A stretch of 64,000 bases of DNA. Origin: Juglans regia (taxonomy: Eukaryota; Streptophyta; Magnoliopsida; Fagales; Juglandaceae). Positions 43,320-55,383 of the stretch are shown here, piece by piece (positions within the stretch are counted from its first letter, which is position 1; every line of letters begins with the position of its first letter). The notes beneath the pieces are model-generated. The model did not search any database and was not told the DNA's origin. It saw only the letters and a program-made list of their open reading frames with translations. The translations under genes and the position numbers were made by a program. The DNA is taken from assembly GCF_001411555.2 (NCBI RefSeq), contig NC_049911.1:7634209-7698208 (forward strand), written 5' to 3'.

Positions 43320-46300
43320 ATGGCCAACCATGACATCCTTTTACCAGAAAATGTAGAGCAAACCATGAATGGTGTACTGGTCCTTATAAACGTGCCATCC
43401 ATGTCTGATGATTCTCTCCAAAATCGTGATCGTTTACAACAGTTTTTCTCCGACATCAAACGAATTCTTGACCTTTCGTTCAGTATGGTTGACAATATTT
43501 TACTGGTATATATGTAACTCCGACGTACCGTTCATATTATTAATTTATATGCCTTTCTTTTCGCATTTCTTTTCCCTTCTAACCCCATGCATTTTAACTT
43601 CTAGTACTCCAAAGTTAGGATCCGAACACGATTAAAATGTGAAACATTTTTATTCTATAAGTGGACACATGATATACGACATGTTATTTTTATTTTAAAT
43701 TGAGGCAGCAGATTTTGCGTTTCTGTTTTTAATTTCTTAAGCATATCTGTTAATAGGGTACTGATCCTCCTCGTCAAGACCCGGCGCGCTACAACAGTTC
43801 TGATGATCTATTGGGCAAACTCCAGCAAATTTCGTCCGAGGTAATTACAACAAAATGCACTTTGTTTTCTTCACCCCAAAAGTCTCGAAAGTGATCATTT
43901 TACTGTCTAGTTATAATTATCTCAACATTTTCCCATCATGTGTAATGTCAGCTGGCTGCATGCAAAGCTCCTGGTGGGGGAAATGAACTCAAAACAACAA
44001 TTTCCATACTAAACAAGCTCTCAAGCTGTTCATGGGCTGAGAAGGCAGTGCTGGTAATTGCGGCTTTTGCTTTGGACTATGGAGATTTCTGGGGCCTTGT
44101 CCAGTTAGATGACTCTCTGGACCATCTGGCCAAGTCAGTGGGAATCACAAACCGTGTAGCTGCCATCTCAAAACGCCCAGACCTTAAAAAATGCCAGAAA
44201 GTGATTGAGGTGCGCAAGTTGATCGAGAACACGTTGGAAGTAATAAGAAACATTAATTGTAGTGTTGGAACAGATATCTGAGTTGGCAGAAAAGTACTAC
44301 AGAAATACACTTGCAACGGCAACTTTGGCAAAATGTATCCCAGTGCATGTCTTTTGGGCTATCATAACTGTTGTTGCTTGCGCGACTCAAATGTATTGCC
44401 TTAGCAGTGATGAGTAAGTTCTTTGTCCGCACTTGACATGCATGTACGTACGTGCTGTATATGCTGATCTTAAGAATGTGATCTGCCATCCATATCACAC
44501 ATCATAGCAGCTTGTGCTTGTAGATCTCCAAAAGGGGAGTAAAAATAACATAATTTTTTACCTTTTTAACCTAGTGCAAATGACCATGGTTGCCTAATTT
44601 CAGGGACAAGACACTGGAACTATCGCCCTTGTCTGAGAAGATGAACAGAACCCGGAACATACAAGAGACGCAGGAAGAAGAATTCGAACAACAAAGAGGT
44701 TAGCCATTACGCTGATTTCGTACGAAACAGTATTACCTTGAACCCGTTGCACAAACTATAAATGTAATGTCTTAAACATGGTCTAGAATGCTAGCTGACC
44801 ATGCAAATATCCTTGTTAACTACAGTCGAAGTGGACAAATATTGGAAAACGACGGAACTTCCAGAAACACCTACAAAAATTGTGGAGGCTTTCAAGGCAA
44901 TGGTTGGGAGTTGTATTATTCACGGTTCTACCAAAAAATTGGTTAGCATTTGTATTATTCACCTTTTTTTTTACACCGGTAAACACCCAATTAATTACTT
45001 TGATCTGTAGGTCCTCTTTGGTTAAGAAAAAATATCTTTAAAGGCTCGAGTAAGATATCTTCCCGTCCAAGTCTGATGCAAAGTAATTTTATTGGGATGG
45101 AAACTGAAAAATAGCAATTAATACTACCTACAAAATCGTGTGTTACTACTTCGTTTAAACTATGTGCAGTAGTGATCACATTAATCGGTTTAACATTATT
45201 TATTTGACTCATTTCTAGTTTTAACTGTTTTGCAAAACCAGCTGAGTATAGATGTGCTGAAAAATAAGAATGTTTTATTGTTCATTTCGGACGTCATGGA
45301 CATCTCCGCTAAAGAAATCTCGATTTTAAAGCCCATTTTTGATGGGATAAGAGATAAGGATGAACCGTATAAAATTGTATGGATCCCAATAGTGGAGCAT
45401 TGGACCGATGACATGCAAGCGAAGTTCGAGATGTTGCAGTCCAACATGCCGTGGTACATATTGCAGCCTTTTCCACCGACAGTTGACATCCAGGTCATGA
45501 AGAATGAATATTGCAGCTTAAAGAATAAGCCTATCGTCGTGGTGATAAACCCACAAGGGGAGGTAGAGCATCCAAATGCTCTCCGCATGATTCGGCTATT
45601 CGGAATGAAGGCCTTTCCTTTCACGGCGGAAGCTAAAAAAGCGATAATGCCTGAAGGATTGCGTCTTCAATTTAGGGCGAATGTGAGCATGAAAGAGAGT
45701 GGCCCGAGGCAGGTAAAGTTGTTTTCGAAAGTCTAAATACATGCATACGTACACATAAATGGAAAGAGATGGTGAGGGGGCTTGGCCTGAGATATACATT
45801 CACATCAATTTTTTCATCTTACTCAATTTATCTCATCTCATCTAATTATTACAATTTTTTTAAACTTTCAAATCAAATTCAACAAACAATTTAACTTTTA
45901 CAAATCTCAAAACAAAAATAATATTTTACTAATATATTTTTCAAATTTCGACTCTAACAATATTCTAATATTTCATTTCATCTCAACTAATCATTCAAAT
46001 CAGGCCTTAGCTATCATATATGTTGTTTTAAGCAGAATCTATGCACAGTGTACTTTCCAACACAATTTTAGGTTTGGCATCACTTGTTCAACATCATCAG
46101 GATGACAAGAATTACACTTTCAAGTGCTATGGAATTGCCAACACCTTGGAGGCAGAGTTTACTCATCATTTAAATATAATTAGTCGGTATCTGGCTTCAA
46201 ATAGTGATCCGGACATTCGGATAAATATGAATTTGATTGAACAAAGTAACAGTACTGGACGGGTTGTGCTCTGCAAAGGTACTCATGGCGAGATAGTAGT

Positions 46301-46415
46301 TGGTGATCAGGGGACAAAAATTCTGAATGTCTTGGAAAATTTTGAGCAGTGGAAAGCAGATGTGAACGATTTTGGCTTCGATCATTCTTTCATGCTTTGC
46401 TACCGACGGCTTTAA
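43320..46415 (+). pseudogene. SEO-like (sieve element occlusion, P-protein) gene copy 2, frameshifted
   Basis: Exons by comparison with copy 1: 43,320-43,505; 43,757-43,840; 43,952-44,413; 44,604-44,698; 44,826-44,941; 45,242-45,712; and a last exon ending at TAA 46,413-46,415. Diagnostic SEO blocks are present (VLVIAAFALDYGDFWGL, NVLLFISDVMDISAKEISIL, HPNALRMIRLFGMKAFPFT, VLENFEQWKADVNDFGFD). Exon 3 is 4 nt longer than in copy 1, with an insertion around 44,250 (AGAAACATTAATTGTAG versus AGAAGAATTGTAG). The frame then hits TGA at 44,279-44,281, after which the original frame is open again. Exon 1 lacks one codon and exon 6 lacks one codon relative to copy 1. As in copy 1, the end lacks the usual cysteine-rich motif. 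The frameshift would truncate the protein in its N-terminal domain. Confidence 0.85.
45784..46006. mobile_element. MITE (Tourist/Harbinger-like) in the last intron of SEO copy 2
   Basis: About 223 bp with ends GGCCTGAGAT and, read inward from the right, GGCCTGATTTG. The AT-rich interior has TTATCTCATCTCATCTAATT. Copy 1 lacks it (GGTGAGGAGTTTAGCTATC at about 13,796), giving an empty site with TTA. The right flank is TTA and the left flank is altered. The TTA and GGCCTG ends fit Harbinger-type MITEs. Confidence 0.65.
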
Positions 46416-47256
46416 AGGCGCCTACGTACGTACCAGGAAATGGACATCTCAATCGATCGTTAATTATGTTGGAAAGATCCTGATCTAGTGTATGATGTTT
46501 TTTTCGTTTGCATGCAGTTGTTATTGTAACCATTCCGCCACTTATGTTAGGAAGATTGTTATGCAATTATATGCATCACATCTTGACTACGTTGGTAATA
46601 AGCAGTGGCCAATGTTATGGAATGGATCCATGTACGTGTTTTTTAATGTTCTTGTACGCGTGGCAATTTCAGAAGTTTTTCATGCTTAAAACTTTGCATG
46701 TTTTGTTTGTACGATTCTTCTCTAAATATTCCCGTTTCGTTCTAACACATGCTCCAATTTAATGAATGTGTTAATTAGAAAATGCACAAAAGCATGCACA
46801 TGACACGTAGTACTTATTATATGCACCATCTTCGATCGTTACAAGGACAAGTGGTAGTAATAAAGTATAGTATTGGAGTGATAGTTATGAGCTCAACGCT
46901 CTTTAATTATTAAGGAGTTTGGAACTACAAGTGAATTAATTGGTAGTGTCAGCTCGTTGTAGGGAGAATTTAATAAAATATAATAATAAATTTATTTGCA
47001 TGACCGTTAGTTTTCAAATAATCAAAGGAAAACTAAACGTGAGCAATGGATCCGATTGACCTAAAACTAAAAAGTACACATGCAATGAAAAAGAAATATG
47101 AGATGTGTCGGAGGCTCACTAATTTAGACTCTTTCCTGTTAATTAATGGAAACAAGTGGCGGGTAGGAATTTGCTTTTCTCCTCTCTCTCGGGAATCATT
47201 TTCCAGTTATTAATTTTCTTTGCATTAACAGAAAATAATTAAATGAATACCATGGC
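46416..47256. other. 3' flank of SEO copy 2 and adjoining spacer
   Basis: 46,416-46,893 matches copy 1's 3' flank. After that the sequence is unique AT-rich DNA without recognisable genes, up to the solo LTR at 47,257. Confidence 0.55.
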
Positions 47257-49873
47257 TGTTACACCCGTACCCGGATGGGGTAGGAGATAATTTTCAAAGA
47301 TTCCATATACATAATTTCATCTATTTCCACCAAATATACATCAACGAAATGATACAACAAATAAATCAACTTCTCGAGTCTTAATAAAAGTGTCAACATC
47401 CCAATAAACCAAATCCATAGAATAGATCAAATTTACTAAATAATAGTCTCCAATAATCTTTGTACTTCTACCCTACACTCAACAATCTTGTCCCATTATT
47501 CTAGATCTTCAACTGAAACATTTACATTCACTAAAAATATTATAGAGAAAATAGATGAGTTATCAACAACTCATTAAGCAGAGAATATATACTAATATGT
47601 AAATATAAACATTTACAAAATTCAAAATGTAGAACAAAATAATTTTTAGTTTCAGGATGCAAAATCAACACATTATCAAAATATCAGAGCGACAATTCAA
47701 AACATTCATATTCGAAAATCCTTTGACATAGCATAACTACATCATAAACATATCTTATCATATCAAAGCATCATATCAAAACAGATGCAATGTTTAAATC
47801 CTGTGATAGGGTTGTGTAATCTGTGGATAACCAAGCAGAACATTAATCATTGTCACCAAAATGTTGTGCACTCAAACCGAGGTCACTACTATAACTTGTT
47901 GCAGGGTCGGAGGCCACTACTATTACTTGTGGTTGGGCCAAAGGACACTATTATTACTCGTGGTAAAGTCATATATCAGAGCAAAACATAAATGTTCGTA
48001 CCATCACAATCCCAGAATCAGAATCATCGGATCAGATTCATAAAAAGAATTAGATACATAATCAAATACAAAATCAGAATGTCTTGTCAAAGGTCTTCAG
48101 ATGCCATATCATATCAAAACAATGTATTGAATAAAATTATATCATCTTCACTTAATCAAAACAAATCCAGAGCATCTTCACATAACATGCACAAATTTTC
48201 AGTTTCATATTCGCTCTTTTTGCACAGTTAGAAAATAAAATATCAAAATTTTGCTTATGACAAAAATAATTTTCTTTTTTATATCCGATTTCATGAGTAA
48301 TGCAAAACAAATATATGAGCTTATTTCAATTTTTTTTCATAACAAAACATGTATATTTTTCCAAAATCAACCTCAGTTCATTTCTTTCAATTTACAACTT
48401 AATAAAATAATTATACCAAATTCAATTAAGGTAAATAGTGAAAACTCGTTTAGTAAGAGAGACTCAAATCAAATTTAAAGTATTTAAAACAAAATTTAAA
48501 ATCAAATTATATACTACGGAAATTAGTTGTAAACGTTTGGGTACAGAAACTATCTCACATCATTTCATCACATTATTACAACTTCCTAAATTTCTACATA
48601 AAATATAATAAACAATTCAATTTTTTCAAATTCTAAAAATGTAATAATATTTAAAAATAATATACTAATAATATTTTATTTAATTTATCTAAAATCATTT
48701 TATCTTATCTCACAATCTAAATCAGCCAAAATTTAACTCCGTTAAGTATTTTCTGTGTAAGTTCTCGTACTTAAAATAAATCCCACAGAAAGTAAGTTTA
48801 ATATAAAAATCAGGCCTAACATCGAACCAGGCAAATCACAAGGGCGTTTTGGGGTTTAAACATACAGATGCATGGACTTTTTGAGAAGGCTAAAAATATA
48901 AGGCGTCTGAAAATCACCGCTCCAGACCAAACCGTGTAACAGGGAGGAGAGTTCCGTATCGAGGGAGAGACAGAGAGCGGCGAACTGATGGCTGGGCTGA
49001 GGTCGAAGGTGGTGTGACCGCAGCGGAAGAGGACTGAGAGAGAGAGAGAGAGAGAGAGAGAGTGGTGGCTTAGGTGAAAAGATGGTTGTGAGTGCTCCCG
49101 ATGGGGAACTGCTCTCTTTTGGCGAGAGGAAACAGGGGCCTCTTGGACGTGCAATGGGGGCTTGGGGTTCACGCTGCGGGGTGGCGATGGTGTGGAGTTC
49201 CCGGCTTGAAGGGGTGGCTAGAACTGAGGGACGTGTGAGAGGCTTTCATGGCTGTGGTGCGGGCGTTGGAAGACTATTGGTGTGGGAGGCGTGAGGCAGT
49301 GGTCCTCCGCTTGGATGCTTCAGACGAAGCTAAGGCTTGACAGCAGCGAGGGGTTGCGAAACCGTTCGACGTGGGGTCTTGCTTTGGTCGTGCTCTATTT
49401 TGAGGATTAAAAATAGATAATTCGTTTTGGTTTTTAGAGGGTGGTGCAAGGCAGTGGAGCACAGTGGGGCTTTTCCACGGTGGTTTTACTCGGGACGATG
49501 GGATGTGGGGCACAGCTGTGCTGTTTTTGTTCTGGCCGTTGACTGTGGGGGAAGAAACTGAGAAGGATTTGTTTGGCTTATGGCGGTGACGGATGGTACA
49601 ACACAGAGAGAAAAATATAAGATAGAGTGGCGAGAGAAAGGGAAACTAAAGAAAATCTGTTGGGGTTGAGAGAATTTGTGAGAGTGAGGAGAGTGGGCGG
49701 AGTAAATTGGGGAGAGAAGCGACAGGATAGAGAGAGACACGAGGAGGAGAAAACCGTTGAAAGAAGGATAGGTAAAAGAGAAGAGAAAGTCACTCACCAA
49801 AAAGACGCCATTTTACTGGCGGGTGGGCTTCTTCTCTGCGGGACTGGGCCATATCTTGGGCATGGGTGTTACA
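47257..49873 (-). mobile_element. Solo LTR (family F1), 2,617 bp, minus orientation
   Basis: Read on the minus strand it runs from TGTAACACCCATGCCC to GGGTGTAACA. Flanks are ATGGC (47,252-47,256) and ATGTC (49,874-49,878), a 4/5 match. It includes the family signature GAGTTGTTGATAACTCATC (minus strand, near 47,570) and a GA microsatellite at about 49,034-49,062. A MITE sits at 48,532-48,728. The proline/serine-rich or charged short frames within it are LTR leader sequence, not genes. Confidence 0.8.
48532..48728. mobile_element. MITE of the TCTCATCTCATC family nested in a solo LTR
   Basis: It runs from about CGTTTGGGTACAGAAACTATC to TCTTATCTCACAATCTAAATC. The AT-rich core (AATATAATAAACAATTCAA) is shared with 50,334-50,499. 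Boundaries approximate. Confidence 0.55.
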
Positions 49874-50146
49874 ATGTCTAAGAGAAAATACCAAAGTTAT
49901 CAAATCCTAAACAATCTATAATATTTCTCATGACTACTGTTTAAATGTCTTTCAAGAAAACAAATTAATACCTCATACTAGTCTTTTCAATCAATTCTAT
50001 TGATGATTGGCCTGCAAGTCTTTTTAATCCCCAATAAGACATTCTACTCACTACTATTTGTGAAAAAAGAATTAGAAAGGGAACTATCTAACCCATATGA
50101 TATATCAGTCCAATAATGTCAACTTCCAGTCTAATTTGCACCACCT
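49874..50146. other. Spacer between two F1 LTRs
   Basis: 273 bp of non-coding sequence. No repeat or gene recognised. Confidence 0.5.
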
Positions 50147-50212
50147 TGTAATACTCCGGTCCGAGAAGTCCATGGAGTTAGTTTCAGTCACCTAGAATCA
50201 TCTCCCAACAAT

Positions 50213-50257
<45 letters not shown>

Positions 50258-51449
50258 CAAATTCTCTACAAAACAAAAAACTTAATATTCCAAAACAAAT
50301 ATCACAATATAATAAATATAAGGCACCACTTTAGGGTGGTTTGGATACTAATACCAAAACTATCTCATCTCATCTTATCATTACAAATTTTTAAAATTTT
50401 CAAAGAAAATATAATAAACAATTCAAAATTTTCAAATACCAAAATAAAAATAATATTTTATTCAACTTTCAACTTTCATCTCAACTCACTATTCAAAAAG
50501 TCTCAAAACATCCCAATAAACCAAGTCGATAGAACAAAAATAATCTACTGAATACAATCTCTAGTAATCCAAGTACTTTCTTTGTACTAAATCCACAATA
50601 CTTACATAGCCTTAACCATGCTTCATATTCTTAATCCACAATTGAAACATTCAAAACATAGAAAGATACTATGGCGTGAGTTATCAACAACTCACTAAGT
50701 AGAGAACATATACTAATATGTAAATATGAGCATTTACAGAACTCAGAATGCAGAACACAATATTTTTATTTTCAGAACATAGAATCAAAACATGTTATCA
50801 AAATATCAGAGTGACAGATCAAAACATTCATATTCAAAAATTTTTTGGCATACCATTGCTAAGCATCATATCATAACAGAATTCCATGTTTAACCCTTGT
50901 GGTAGGGTTGTGCAAACCCTGACGGTCAACCGAGCAGAACCAGAATGTGAAATATTCTCCTTATTATTCGAAGCCCTGAGTATGCACATATGAAAGACCA
51001 TGTAGAAAATAATTTTGCTTCAAAAGTGGGTGTACTAGTAACAGAAAAATTGGTACCAAAGTGAACAGATGCGACAATTTTACACTTATGGTAAGATTAG
51101 AATAGAACAAAAACAAAATGTCATGCAAAAAGTTTTTAGAGATCACATCATATCATAATAGAGTAAAAAATATATTCTAAACACAACAGATATAGATCAT
51201 CGTCATATAATTATGCACAAATTTTTATATTTGCTCTTTTTGCACAGTTTATAAACAATGCCAAAAATAGCTTATATCTACACCAGTCATGACAGAAAAA
51301 TATTTTTCTCTTCTTATACAGATAAATGACCGAGATTGTTTTCAAGTTTTATTTTCATAACAAAACATGCATATTTTTCATAAATCAACATCATTCAAAT
51401 CGTTTTATGCAAAATTTAGCATAGAAACACTGTTTATCTGAACTTTATA
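50147..51449 (-). mobile_element. Partial F1 LTR, minus orientation, interrupted by the gypsy element
   Basis: It begins TGTAATACTCCGGTCCGAG, the equivalent of an F1 right end in reverse. It includes ACATCCCAATAAACCAAG (shared with 47,394), GTGAGTTATCAACAACTCAC (about 50,675) and GTTTAACCCTTGTGGTAGGG. At 51,450 it is cut by the gypsy LTR; the remainder must lie beyond the window. A (TA)n tract occupies about 50,218-50,254. Confidence 0.75.
50334..50499. mobile_element. MITE of the TCTCATCTCATC family nested in the partial F1 LTR
   Basis: GGTGGTTTGGATACT at the left and CTCACTATTCAAAAAG at the right, with CTATCTCATCTCATCTTATC and TTTCATCTCAACTCAC near the ends. The neighbouring LTR sequence resumes at ACATCCCAATAAACC. 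Confidence 0.6.
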
Positions 51450-53505
51450 TGTGGCACCCCAGACCCCTATGTACGGAAACTAGGGAATTGAGACGCCCGG
51501 ATGATGATAACACGGTTACACATCCTAACGATCGTGCCAAGTGAGTGTACAAACAACAGTGTACAATGAACAATATAGCAGATAATTTAAGTAAGTCAAC
51601 TAAGTACCAGAATTTTTAATACAAATTTACATAAATAAAACGTTTAAAAAGAGTTATACAGTTATTCCAAAAAAATATAATACAAGGCCAAATACATGAA
51701 CGAGTGATCCCATATCACTCCTCGGGCGGAGCCGAATCCTCAAGCTCACCCTCAGCATCATCTGCATCAAAATCTATGTTACCATAAAACGGTACCTCAT
51801 GTAAGTATAATCCAAACAACCCTCGAGAATAAAAATACATTAATGCAACCAATAATTATGCATACATATGATGAAATATGCATTAGCCTCAAAACGTCAT
51901 TTTCCTTGAAAATGAATATTTTCCAACACATGCCAAAATCCCATTTGGCCCAAAATATTTCCATGAAAACATTTTCCCTCCATTTTCCTAGAAAATGGCC
52001 CAAATCAATAATCCACAATTTTCTCAGAAAATGGTCCAAAACAAATAATCCATTTTAACCGTATGCACCATGATCTCTCCGATGGATCATCCGCACACAC
52101 TGGCTCCCTTCGTCACACCACGGGTAACGAGCGATGCCCAGTTCCTCGCCCAGCGCATTCGTGGCCAAGCATCCTCTAACCCCTGCCAGCAGAGGGACCA
52201 CGGAGTCGGCATGAGAGCGTTACCATCATGTCTGATCCCGTTGTTGCCCAGGGGATGTCACTTAATATATTCCGCTCCCGAGTGACCTGAGGAGCTCCAT
52301 CGAGAAAATGCCTCATCTCGGCTTGGGATCGTGATACACACGCACCCAAAATCCATTTCTCACATGAAAACTCAGTTTTCATAAAATACACATGAACATA
52401 CGTGTAAATATGCAATGTACATAAAATGACACAATATCCAACAAATCACAAATCGCAACTCACAACAACTCCATTCTCCAATCCATCCGACCCCCTTACT
52501 CCTCGGACTCTGTCCGGCACAACCAGCCAGATCACAATAAAAATGGGTTAGTGCAAAAATACATTTAAATCATGAAAGTTCTTTGAAAAAATACTTACAG
52601 CGCTATAATATAATTTTTAAAGGATCAAGAAGGTGGTATAATATAGTGCAAACTCAAAATGCTAATTTTTGAACAGGGACAAATGAAGACTTGAGATTAC
52701 TAGGGAATGGTTTAGGGATGTCGGTGATGGTGGTTCGCCGTGGGTGGCAGGTTAGAGGGCGATTGAAGACTGGAAAGCCCAAAACGGAAATGGAGTTGGA
52801 TGGACTTCACTAGTGGCAGATCGAAACTAAGGATGGGTGGGTTAGGTAGCTGGGGGGTAGCTGGTGATGTGGTGAAGAAATGGTGGCCAATGACAGCGCG
52901 ACTGCGGCCCACGAACACAAGAAGTGTCGCGGCTTGATGCCGTGTGTGGGGCCTCACGGTGGCACAAGAGGGGCTGGAAACTGGAGGGGGGGTGGTCGCC
53001 GGTTAGAGGGGAAGAGGTTGGGAGGGGCGGTGATGACCATGACGGCGCACAGCGGCACTAGGTTAAGGACGACGCAACTGACGGGAAGAGAGAAAGGGGC
53101 TCGCTCGTGAGAGAGAGGAGAAAAATAAAAGAAAAAGAGGAAAAGAAAAAAGGAAAAAAGAAAAAATTAGGGAAAAAATGAGGTTCAATCCTCACATCTT
53201 GAGTCACACAAATGATCCAACAAAAAAGATTTCAAAATAACAAGTTAAATAAAATAATTTAACATAGTCATTAAATGAAAATAAAAATAATTAAACCCAA
53301 CAATAAACCAATTTAAAATGAAGATCAATTTAAATGCATAACAATAATTAATCTTAAGAAAGCATATCAAAATAATTTTTCACAAATTAAAAATCATAAT
53401 AATAAACCAACGAAAAATCCGATAAACTTAAAACAAGAGAACCAATATTTAAATTAATAAAATAACCCTTCAATTAAAAAATACACTAAAATACGGGGTG
53501 TTACA
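51450..53505 (-). repeat. 3' LTR of the gypsy element, 2,056 bp
   Basis: On the plus strand it runs TGTGGCACCCCAGACC to GGGGTGTTACA. It shares ACGCCCGGATGATGATAACAC and CACTCCTCGGGCGGAGCC (plus-strand reading) with the solo LTR at 55,384-57,603 in reverse complement and with 63,115-64,000. The base pairs before it are TTATA; the matching target duplication is outside the window. Confidence 0.88.
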
Positions 53506-53518
53506 TCCTCCCCCCTTA
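53506..53518 (-). promoter_or_regulatory. Polypurine tract of the gypsy element
   Basis: On the minus strand AAGGGGGGAGGA directly precedes TGTAACACCCCG, the start of the 3' LTR. Confidence 0.8.
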
Positions 53519-53637
53519 AATAAAATTTCATCCTCGAAATTGGCAAGGTCAAATATTAAAATTAGGACAGGAATAAGATTCGACTAAGAGCAGACTTAAG
53601 AAACATACCGCCAGGGTCAATCGAACAAATATGGATA

Positions 53638-55378
53638 TTACTCCCTCATGTCGCCTTCTCTCTCCCATGAGAAATCTTGAGCCAACGGATCGCCCCATGA
53701 CACTTTCACCGAAGATATCGTCTTGGACCTTAACCGTTGCTCTTTCCAATCCATGATCTGCGTCGGGGCAACTTCATAAGTAAGGTTAGGCTGACGTTGA
53801 ATGCGTTTAGGGTCAACAAAACGTGGTTCTTCCTGTCCAAAACTCTTCTTCAATGACGACACATGGAACACATCATGAGCTTCCAAAAATAGTCCGGCAA
53901 TGCAACTCTATAAGCAACAAGCCCAACCTTCTTCACAATCTAAAAAGGGCTAACATACCTCGGACTAAGCTTTCCCTTCTTACCAAAGCACTTAACGCCT
54001 TTCATAGGAGAGACTTTGAGGTAAACCCAATCACCTACCTCAAAGGATAAGTCTCTTTTCCTCGTATCTGCATAACTCTTCTGATGACTTTGTGCTTTTG
54101 CCATTTTAGTCCTTATAAACCGAACTTGATCTTTCATTTCTTGAATTATCTCAGGCCCAATTAATTTACTCTTGCCAACTTCATCCCAACACATACGTGA
54201 TCTACACTTCCTTCCATACAAAGCTCCATAAGGGGCCATCTTAATGGTGGCATGAAAACTATTATTGTAAGCAAACTCTATTAGCGGCAGATAATTCTCC
54301 CAACTACCCTGAAATTCCATGACACAAGCTCGCAACATATCCTTAAGAGTCTGAATAGTGCGCTCCAATTGACCGTCAGTTTGAGGGTGATATACAGTAC
54401 TAAACTTCAACTTAGAGCCTAAAGCTGCCTGCAAACTTTTCCAAAAATGGGATGTGAACCATGGGTCCCGATCCGACACAATACTCTTGGGTACTCCGCG
54501 CAAACACCCTATCTCTTTGACATACAACCGAGTCAACTTTCCCAAAGAGCCGGTATTATTGATAGGCAAGAAATGGGCACTCTTGGTCAACCGATCAACA
54601 ATCACCCAAACCGAATTCTTTCCACCATGGGTCATCGGCAAACCCACAACAAAATCCATAGAAATGTCATCTCACTTCCTCTCAGGAATAAGGAGAGGTT
54701 GAAGTTTACCAGCAGGTAGTTGATGCTCAGCCTTAACTTGACGGCACGTGTCACATCTCTCAATAAACATGGCGATATCCATCTTCATCCCTTCCCACCA
54801 GAAATTTCTCTTTAAATCATGGTACATCTTTGTGCTTCCAGGATGAACTGAATAAAGAGCTGCATGAGCTTCTACCAAAATTCGCTCTTTAAATTCAGAA
54901 TCTCGAGGAATCACTCTACAATCCCAAAACTGAAAAATACCATCTTTACCCAAACTATAATGCAAGGCTCCTCTAGACTTCCTAACTCTCTTCCTGATGG
55001 CTAACAACTTTGGATCTCTTCTTTGGAGAGTCTTCAATTCTTCAAAATCAACTACTCGGACATCCAAAACCGAAGATAACAATTCTTCTTGTTGTGAACT
55101 CTCAATAAGAAGTCTTCTCATCCCACAAAGGAGTGAGTCCAAACCTAATGACTGCCTCATCCACCTGTTGAGAATTCCTACTCAATGCATCAATGACTAG
55201 ATTCACCTTTCATGGATGATACTTGATCTCACATTGGTAGTCACTAATCAACTGTAACCACCGCCTCTGCCTCATATTGAGATTCTTCTAAGAAAACAGA
55301 TGCTTCAAGCTCTAATGGTTAATGTAAACTTCATAGACTTCTCCATACAAATAATGTCGCCAAATCTTAAGTGCAAAA
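53638..55378 (-). pseudogene. Gypsy integrase region and C-terminal extension (degenerate)
   Basis: Read leftward: the end of RNase H, then a DPKLLAIRKRVRKSRG linker, the integrase zinc region HPGSTKMYHDLKRNFWW ... CDTCRQVKAEHQ, and the core with MDFVVGLPMTHGGKNSVWVI, IVSDRDPWFTSHFWK and YHPQTDGQLERTIQTLK. Then come a GDWVYLKVSPMKGVKC section and EAHDVFHVSSLKKSFG near 53,850, the position of a chromodomain-type tail. Stops separate the segments (for example before DDISMDF at about 54,672 and after SPRYVSPF at about 53,940). Integrase inserts the element DNA. Confidence 0.85.
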
Positions 55379-55383
55379 ACTAT

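Larger units (their letters stand above)
37466..46893 (+). repeat. Tandem segmental duplication, copy 2 (SEO locus)
   Basis: Direct repeat of 6,218-19,960, same strand. Private changes are the solo LTR at 39,324-42,203, a MITE at about 45,784-46,006, small indels, and a frameshift in the gene. The two units are separated by about 17.5 kb, almost all of it the CACTA element. Confidence 0.85.

Noticed and set aside
46041..46415. Stand-alone 124-codon gene starting MHSVLSNT
   Set aside because: It is the last exon of SEO copy 2 read upstream into the intron. The matching exon in copy 1 follows the copia element.
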